Below, piece by piece: positions 6,203 to 10,730 of a stretch of 10,730 bases of DNA. Each line of letters opens with the position of its first letter. The stretch's first letter is position 1. The position numbers and the translations under genes were made by a program. Below the pieces are notes generated by a model. That model worked only from the letters and a program-made list of their open reading frames with translations, was not told the DNA's origin and did not search any database. This DNA is from Thiotrichaceae bacterium (GTDB taxonomy: Bacteria; Pseudomonadota; Gammaproteobacteria; Thiotrichales; Thiotrichaceae). The stretch covers positions 1 to 10,730 of the forward strand of contig JALVDG010000216.1 of assembly GCA_027009095.1 (NCBI GenBank). Reading direction: 5' to 3'.

Positions 6203-7384
6203 CTAGCTTGCTCGCTTCATAAGAATTTGCATCGATTTTCTTAGTAGCTCAACTGCTTTGGAGAGAGCACCTATTTCATCGTTACTTTCAATAACAATAG
6301 GTGTTTCTAAATCCCCCATGCTAAGTTTCTCAACACTTTCGGTCAAGGTGACTAAAGGTTTTGATATTGAGCGAGATAAAAACAAAGCTAAAGCTACGGT
6401 CAAAAAAAGTGCCAGCAAAGCCACACCAAGAAAAACATACAGAAAATTATTAACTGCTTTAAAAATAACACTCTTTGGAGAAATATCAACAATCGTACCT
6501 AATAAAAAGCTATCATCAATAACTTTCACTGGCATAAATGTAATAATATCATCACTTGTTTCTATATTTTTCACGCTTGTTGCACGAGATATTTTGTCTT
6601 TTATTTCTGGTCGCTCTTTAAAAAGATTGGCTTCTTTTTTTAATTCTCGAACACTGCTCCACATGCTTTTTTCATCCGGACTGTAGAAGTAATACCCATC
6701 ATTATCAATAAAAACTATACTCTCCCCCCGAACCGCTTGAGAGGCAATTAAATCTATGATTTTCTGTGCTTTAAGATTTAAAACAACAATGCCTCGTAAT
6801 TTATTTTTTTTATCAAATACAGGGGTTGCAAAACGAATAGTTGGATTGTAGGGCTCTTCTATTTTGCCTTTTTCACGATTTAAATCTAATTTACTAATGA
6901 ATAATTTATCTTTTTTAAGTTTCAATGTTTCATTAACATAAAACCTATTCTTCTTAGATTTTAGCTTAGTTTCTGTCACTATTTTTGTTTTATCCCCAGA
7001 GTGATTTACTCGAACCACTTCTTTACCTGAAATATCAATAAACCGAACTTGGTCATATATTTTTTTCTGTGCTGAAAACTTTGCAAAACTTGAACGTAAA
7101 TTAGTTAATAACAACCTTTCAGAAGTACTACTATCGGATTCTAGTGCTGACAAATACAAATGCAATGCTGGAAAATCCCTTAAATAAAAGACATCGCTAC
7201 TGACATTCCCCAGATAACCGTTAATCTGCTCACGAATTAATAGTATTTTATTTTTCTGTGCTGAAATACTACTTTCTTTTAATGACTCAATGGTTGAAAA
7301 AAAGGTATAACCTCCAATTAACAACGTTGGTAACAAGGTAACTAGCAATAGCACTAATAAAAGTTTATTTTTTATACTGTTCAT
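6203..7384 (-). CDS. Double-Cache/HAMP membrane sensor without an output domain
   Basis: This 393-residue inner-membrane receptor has TM1 (about 8-29), a large periplasmic region (30-308) of double-Cache type, TM2 (about 312-336) and one HAMP domain (about 337-390, with SISKPLVTLTESVEKLSMGDL and SNDEIGALSKAVELLRKSM). The Cache assignment rests on size, a long N-terminal helix, the segment YDQVRFIDISGKEVVRVN (110-127), RFATPVFDKKNKLRGIVVLN (184-203) and SIVFIDNDGYYFYSP (222-236). Such modules normally continue into a histidine kinase, cyclase or methyl-accepting domain. Here the protein stops three residues after HAMP, with nothing in any frame downstream resembling a lost output. It must therefore act on a separate partner; the GTPase/roadblock genes just upstream are the obvious candidates by position. 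The start at 7384 has a weak ribosome-binding site, and an overlapping short frame ends just inside the gene. The ligand is unknown. Confidence 0.9.
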   Translation of the reverse strand: MNSIKNKLLLVLLLVTLLPTLLIGGYTFFSTIESLKESSISAQKNKILLIREQINGYLGNVSSDVFYLRDFPALHLYLSALESDSSTSERLLLTNLRSSFAKFSAQKKIYDQVRFIDISGKEVVRVNHSGDKTKIVTETKLKSKKNRFYVNETLKLKKDKLFISKLDLNREKGKIEEPYNPTIRFATPVFDKKNKLRGIVVLNLKAQKIIDLIASQAVRGESIVFIDNDGYYFYSPDEKSMWSSVRELKKEANLFKERPEIKDKISRATSVKNIETSDDIITFMPVKVIDDSFLLGTIVDISPKSVIFKAVNNFLYVFLGVALLALFLTVALALFLSRSISKPLVTLTESVEKLSMGDLETPIVIESNDEIGALSKAVELLRKSMQILMKRAS

Positions 7385-7520
7385 ACATAATCTCTGTATT
7401 TATTTTGTTCTCAATAAATTGTGAAAGCTTTGACAAGGGAATAACCATTGCCTGCAACCCATGCCTTGCCTTGAACACTTTGGTTTGCTCTGTATCCGTC
7501 AATATAACGTGGTTGGAGTA
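7365..7520 (-). other. Short open frame between roadblock gene and sensor (possible gene or remnant)
   Basis: On the minus strand one frame is open from after a TAG at 7523 to a TAA at 7367-7365, overlapping the first 20 bases of the sensor gene. Its translation (LTDTEQTKVFKARHGLQAMV, then IPLSKLSQFIENKINTEI) looks protein-like. Codons end in G more often than in the neighbouring genes. The only ATG near the front (7448) would give 27 residues, while TTG at 7502 would give 45. No family is recognised. It could be a small coupled gene, the tail of a decayed gene, or chance. Confidence 0.2.
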
Positions 7521-7528
7521 CTAGTACA

Positions 7529-8170
7529 TCAACTATCTAGAAAGTCATCTATCACAATTTTTGCCTGCTGATAAAAATCAGCCTGCTCTTTATTAGGATC
7601 TAACTCTTGCTTAATAATTTCTACTAAATGAGGAAGGTTTTCATGGCTTTGAATATATGTTTTTTTCCATTTTTTAACATCGTCTTCAAATACAAAAATA
7701 GCCGCAGGACCTAAGTATTTTTTCAGTATAGTTGATAACTGATCAAGCACAGGCTGAAGCTCTTCATCTGTTGGCGGAACTTGCTCGGCAGCTACCTGCT
7801 GAGGAGCTAAACGTGCTATTTTCTCCTGTTGCTCCTCTTTAATTTTACGTTGAATTTTAGCCGATGCTGACTTAATTCCCATATGAACCAAAGGAAAATT
7901 GATTTTTTTATCTGTTAGTAAAATCGCGATACATGTTTCATGCATCAAATATCCCACTAAAAAACGGTCTCCCATTGAAAAATAAATTTCATTGTGTGAC
8001 TTATCAATCGCCTTTAATGCTGAAAAAATCTGATCGATTAAATCATGAGACAAATTCATCGAAGCAGACATTTCATCAGGAAATGTAGATACTGGTTCTT
8101 TTCCTTCCTGATAAATACACGCATAATGTACCCCACGAAGCAATGTAATACCTTTTAGAATACTCTCCAT
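7529..8170 (-). CDS. Roadblock/LC7-like protein with a C-terminal extension
   Basis: This is a 213-residue protein. A TTG at 8173 directly precedes ATG at 8170; I use the ATG. Residues about 1-107 fit a roadblock/longin-type fold: N-terminal helix (ESILKGITLLRGV), strand HYACIY, a long helix (40-56), strands EIYFSMGDRFLVGYLMHETC and IAILLTDK, and a last helix. A charged helix (107-122) and an Ala/Pro linker lead to a second domain (136-213) with ILKKYLGPAAIFVFEDDVKKW. A similar LGPxA helix-strand pattern occurs at the ends of some bacterial signalling proteins, but I cannot name the family with certainty. Roadblock proteins bind and regulate Ras-like GTPases (MglB for MglA). The gene starts 4 bases after the GTPase stop, implying translational coupling and a shared complex. 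No cysteine-rich or membrane segment is present, so a cytoplasmic location is expected. Confidence 0.78.
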   Translation of the reverse strand: MESILKGITLLRGVHYACIYQEGKEPVSTFPDEMSASMNLSHDLIDQIFSALKAIDKSHNEIYFSMGDRFLVGYLMHETCIAILLTDKKINFPLVHMGIKSASAKIQRKIKEEQQEKIARLAPQQVAAEQVPPTDEELQPVLDQLSTILKKYLGPAAIFVFEDDVKKWKKTYIQSHENLPHLVEIIKQELDPNKEQADFYQQAKIVIDDFLDS

Positions 8171-8174
8171 CAAA

Positions 8175-9167
8175 CTAAACCCACTGTAACATATCCTCTA
8201 CTTTCTGACTTAGTGCTGGTACAGAGACCGCTTTATCAGAGCTAACACCTAATGAACGCTCTTCTTCAACAAAGACCGTCAAATTGTCATCTTGAGGACC
8301 TCGTAGCATTATTCTATGTATTCTACCCATGTTACTTGCATCTTCGAGCATTGGCGTAACACCCGATAAAAAAGCGATGAATTCATTAATATCGTCATCA
8401 TTAATAGTCGAATGTAATAATTCACCGATAGAATTGGTTAATGTCACCCCATTAACACCCTCTAATGTCGCAACTTGCTCTAAGGAACTTTCATCAAGCT
8501 TCAAAACATCATCTGTGGATGGTGTTAAAGTCTGCTCAACTGACACCTCTTCAGCCACTAATTTTTTAGCTGAAGGAGTAGCTGATGCATGCTCTGCAAT
8601 AGTGCCAGACTCATTTACAATTACTGGTATCTGCTCACTTTCAGAGGAAGCAACAATACTTCCAACTAAAGTGCGTACCAACTGCTCTACATCCTCTTTT
8701 TTTCGAGCATCAATAAACATGACTTCGGCATCTAAACTTAGTTCTTTTATCCACTGCTGATAAGCTGATATGGGTATCTCATCACTTTCATCTGAACGAG
8801 TTACACCAAGAATAAGCGTTTGAGATGCAATGAGGTTCGAAAAATTTTCTACATAATACTTTAAATCTCTAAATGGATAGTTTCGTGTATTATCAAGTAA
8901 TATGATAATGCCATGCGCACCTTCAGAAAGAATTTCCCACATAAAGTTAAAACGCTGCTGCCCAGGCGTTCCATAAACATAAGCGGTATGCTCATTCACC
9001 TGCACTACACCAAAATCCATTGCTACTGTTGTATTTGATTTTCGCCTGCTAGTCACTTCATCGCTAACCTGTACATCTGTCATGAAGGCATCGTCGTTAG
9101 TCAACGAATTAATTGCAGTTGTTTTACCTGAGCCTACTGGACCCGTTATAATTATCTTATATTTCAT
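8175..9167 (-). CDS. Ras/MglA-like small GTPase fused to a roadblock-like domain
   Basis: This 330-residue cytoplasmic protein has two parts. Residues 1-172 form a small GTPase: P-loop GPVGSGKTT (9-17), switch I with TTVAMDFG (46-53), G3 YGTPGQQRF (65-73) with Gln70 in the Ras Gln61 position, G4 as GVTRSD (121-126) instead of NKxD, and DARK (153-156) near G5. The Asp that begins G3 in Ras is Gly66, as in related bacterial MglA-type proteins. A linker rich in Ser/Thr/Glu/Val (173-222) leads to residues about 225-330, which fit a roadblock domain: LEQVATLEGVNGVTLTNSIG, then ELLHST, a helix (258-276) and strands RIHRIMLRG and NLTVFVEEE. Stand-alone gammaproteobacterial members of this GTPase family are about 180 residues, so the C-terminal domain is an addition. 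It is the first gene of the probable operon, followed after 4 bases by the roadblock protein. The start ATG at 9167 has a weak ribosome-binding site (AAAGG). The role as a polarity or signal switch is inferred from MglA. Confidence 0.87.
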   Translation of the reverse strand: MKYKIIITGPVGSGKTTAINSLTNDDAFMTDVQVSDEVTSRRKSNTTVAMDFGVVQVNEHTAYVYGTPGQQRFNFMWEILSEGAHGIIILLDNTRNYPFRDLKYYVENFSNLIASQTLILGVTRSDESDEIPISAYQQWIKELSLDAEVMFIDARKKEDVEQLVRTLVGSIVASSESEQIPVIVNESGTIAEHASATPSAKKLVAEEVSVEQTLTPSTDDVLKLDESSLEQVATLEGVNGVTLTNSIGELLHSTINDDDINEFIAFLSGVTPMLEDASNMGRIHRIMLRGPQDDNLTVFVEEERSLGVSSDKAVSVPALSQKVEDMLQWV

Positions 9168-9191
9168 TGCTTCAGCCTTTAGATTTCATCC

Positions 9192-9221
9192 AGATTACTT
9201 TTTGAAAAATGCCTATATCAA
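9192..9221 (-). promoter_or_regulatory. Candidate promoter of the GTPase operon
   Basis: On the minus strand TTGATA (9221-9216) and TAATCT (9197-9192) are separated by 18 bases and lie 24-54 bases before the GTPase ATG. The -35 differs from consensus at one base, while the -10 is poor. It is the best sigma-70-like pair I can find directly upstream. Confidence 0.3.
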
Positions 9222-9763
9222 CAGCTTAGAAACGAACATCAAACCACTCTTCCGACCCTCTCACTTGCTTTTTTGTCCCAACATGGATGATCTCATTTGT
9301 TACAAATAAATGACTATATCCCCATGAGCTCATCCAATCTGAAATAAACATTTTGTATTATAACTTTAGAAATTCATGCTTATTCTTTGAGCAAAATTAT
9401 CTTTACAAAACCCCTTTATATTTTAGTATGATAGATGATAATGGAAAGCCGTTATTATTATTTTTGTTAAAATATCAAGCATGCTAAAGCAAGTATTCTT
9501 AAGAGAACTCAAATTATTTAATTTAGCACACCTTTTGTTCAAAGATTTCTATACTTCCAATGTGATATTTTCATACACTTTACTTGGATATTCTTTATTT
9601 GTCATATATCAATATACTCAATGGTTGAAATTATCACAATTCATAGCAATTCCTCTCCTTTATCCTTCAATACACTACCAATAAAATAGACAAGCTGTTA
9701 TTTTACCCCTTCTAAAAAAAATCCCTCTTGAGCAATGCTAATTTACCAACGAAATTAATACAT
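9222..9763. other. Divergent intergenic region between GTPase and metG
   Basis: The 596 bases between these divergently transcribed genes (9168-9763) must hold both promoters. I see a perfect 13-base palindrome ATTTGT-T-ACAAAT at 9295-9307 that could be an operator, and very AT-rich sequence from about 9330 to 9720. A 67-codon frame at 9481-9684 has no ribosome-binding site and no recognisable product. No tRNA, terminator or riboswitch is evident. metG itself has only a weak Shine-Dalgarno region. Confidence 0.4.
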
Positions 9764-10730
9764 ATGAGCAAACGTAAAATTCTAATTACTAGCGCCCTCC
9801 CCTATGCAAATGGTCCGATCCATTTAGGTCATATGGTTGAATATATTCAAACCGATATTTGGGCAAGATTTCAACGTCTGCGAGGTAACACTTGCTACTA
9901 CGTTTGCGCTGATGATGCGCATGGCACACCTATTATGTTACGCGCACAACAAGAAGGCATTGAGCCTCAAGAGCTAATAGATAAGTCAAATATCGAACAT
10001 CAAACTGATTTTGCTGATTTTAATATTGCTTTTGATAACTATCACTCAACTCACTCTGATGAAAATCGTGAGCTCTCTGAAGCTATTTATCTTGCTGCAA
10101 AAGCAGGTGGTCATATTAGTCAAAAGATCATTAAACAGTCTTACGACCCCGAAGCAAATATGTTTTTACCTGATCGTTTTATTAAAGGAGAATGCCCTAA
10201 GTGTGGAGCTAAAGATCAGTACGGTGATAATTGTGATAACTGTGGCGCTACCTACTCAACAACCGAAGTTATCAACCCTTATTCAGTAGTAACAGGTGCA
10301 ACTCCAATAGAAAAAGATAGTGAACATTATTTCTTTAAATTAAGTAATTTTGATGATTTTTTAAAAGACTGGATTGATAGTGGCTCTGTGCAATCAGAAA
10401 TCGCGAATAAAATGAAAGAGTGGCTCAACGATGGCTTAAGTGATTGGGATATTTCTCGTGATGCACCTTATTGGGGCTTTAAAATTCCAGGGACAGAAGA
10501 TAAATACTTCTATGTTTGGTTAGATGCCCCTATTGGCTACTTAGCTTCATTTAAAAATCTTTGTGATAAAAACAATATTGACTTTGATGAGTTCTGGAAA
10601 GAAGGTGCTGACACTGAAGTCCATCACTTCATTGGCAAAGACATTGCCTACTTCCATACACTGTTTTGGCCTGCCGTATTAAAATCAGCGGGTTACCGTA
10701 TTCCAACAGCCGTACATTGTCATGGTTTTT
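9764..10730 (+). CDS. metG: Methionyl-tRNA synthetase, 5' part
   Basis: MetG is a class I aminoacyl-tRNA synthetase that charges tRNA-Met in the cytoplasm. The first 322 codons are present and the gene continues past the window. Evidence: [16 protein letters not shown] with the HIGH-type signature HLGH (20-23), [14 protein letters not shown], the zinc knuckle C144-PK-C147 and C157-DN-C160 of the MetG1/E. coli type, [22 protein letters not shown] in the Met pocket, and [12 protein letters not shown]. The KMSKS loop and anticodon-binding domain lie beyond the right edge. The ATG at 9764 fits the family N-terminus; no strong Shine-Dalgarno sequence precedes it. It is divergent from the GTPase gene. 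Confidence 0.97.
   Translation, partial: MSKRKILITSALPYANGPIHLGHMVEYIQTDIWARFQRLRGNTCYYVCADDAHGTPIMLRAQQEGIEPQELIDKSNIEHQTDFADFNIAFDNYHSTHSDENRELSEAIYLAAKAGGHISQKIIKQSYDPEANMFLPDRFIKGECPKCGAKDQYGDNCDNCGATYSTTEVINPYSVVTGATPIEKDSEHYFFKLSNFDDFLKDWIDSGSVQSEIANKMKEWLNDGLSDWDISRDAPYWGFKIPGTEDKYFYVWLDAPIGYLASFKNLCDKNNIDFDEFWKEGADTEVHHFIGKDIAYFHTLFWPAVLKSAGYRIPTAVHCHGF

Noticed and set aside
7400..7470. Plus-strand frame starting MPCLEHFGLL near 7461
   Set aside because: It runs into the antisense of the roadblock gene, has no ribosome-binding site, and competes with the better-looking minus-strand frame.
8329..8760. 143-codon plus-strand frame opposite the GTPase gene
   Set aside because: It is antisense to the linker and roadblock-like part; the Ser/Thr-rich translation is typical of a shadow.
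9481..9684. 67-codon plus-strand frame upstream of metG
   Set aside because: No ribosome-binding site, very AT-rich, hydrophobic composition expected from such DNA, and no recognisable family. Kept only as a comment on the intergenic region.
10011..10289. 92-codon plus-strand frame inside metG
   Set aside because: It overlaps the conserved metG frame, including the zinc-knuckle region, and is a shadow.
1..10730. CRISPR array, tRNA, rRNA, riboswitch, prophage or toxin-antitoxin pair
   Set aside because: No regularly spaced repeats, cloverleaf sequence, recognisable aptamer or phage/toxin gene was seen on either strand.

Overview
The window comes from an AT-rich bacterial chromosome, most likely a gammaproteobacterium. 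DapE and MetG read as close relatives of gammaproteobacterial enzymes. An aspartate/glutamate leucyltransferase (Bpt/Ate) and an FNR/CRP-type regulator are also present. A Thiotrichales-like affiliation is a guess. There are no phage genes, rRNA, tRNA or CRISPR.

Layout: the 3' part of dapE enters from the left on the plus strand, and the 5' part of metG leaves on the right, also on the plus strand. Between them lie nine genes, all on the minus strand. In transcription order they are: a Ras/MglA-like GTPase fused to a roadblock-like domain (8175-9167); a roadblock-like protein with an extra C-terminal domain (7529-8170); a double-Cache/HAMP membrane sensor with no output domain (6203-7384); a 92-residue membrane-anchored protein (5805-6083); a periplasmic rhodanese (4626-5276); a secreted LysM protein (3849-4592); an FNR/CRP regulator (2986-3687); Bpt/Ate (2139-2840); and an unrecognised membrane protein (903-1928).

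The most interesting part is the GTPase, roadblock protein and output-less sensor cluster. Bacterial Ras-like GTPases of the MglA type work with roadblock proteins, and Streptomyces conservons combine a sensor, a roadblock protein and a GTPase. Here the GTPase carries its own roadblock-like domain, a second roadblock-like protein starts 4 bases after its stop, and the next gene encodes a sensor that ends right after HAMP. I infer a membrane-signal-to-GTPase pathway in which the sensor must act through a partner protein.

The intergenic spaces hold several unrelated repeat structures. There are two copies of a MITE-like element of about 155-175 bp (1987-2141 and 5313-5488), a 163-bp imperfect palindrome (5527-5689), and a dispersed motif of about 30 bp (876-908, 2941-2970, 6165-6195, with a half copy at 763-777). 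Two of these repeats overlap the 3' end of a gene and supply its stop codon. The 92-residue protein has a run of eight G in its ribosome-binding region, a possible slippage site.
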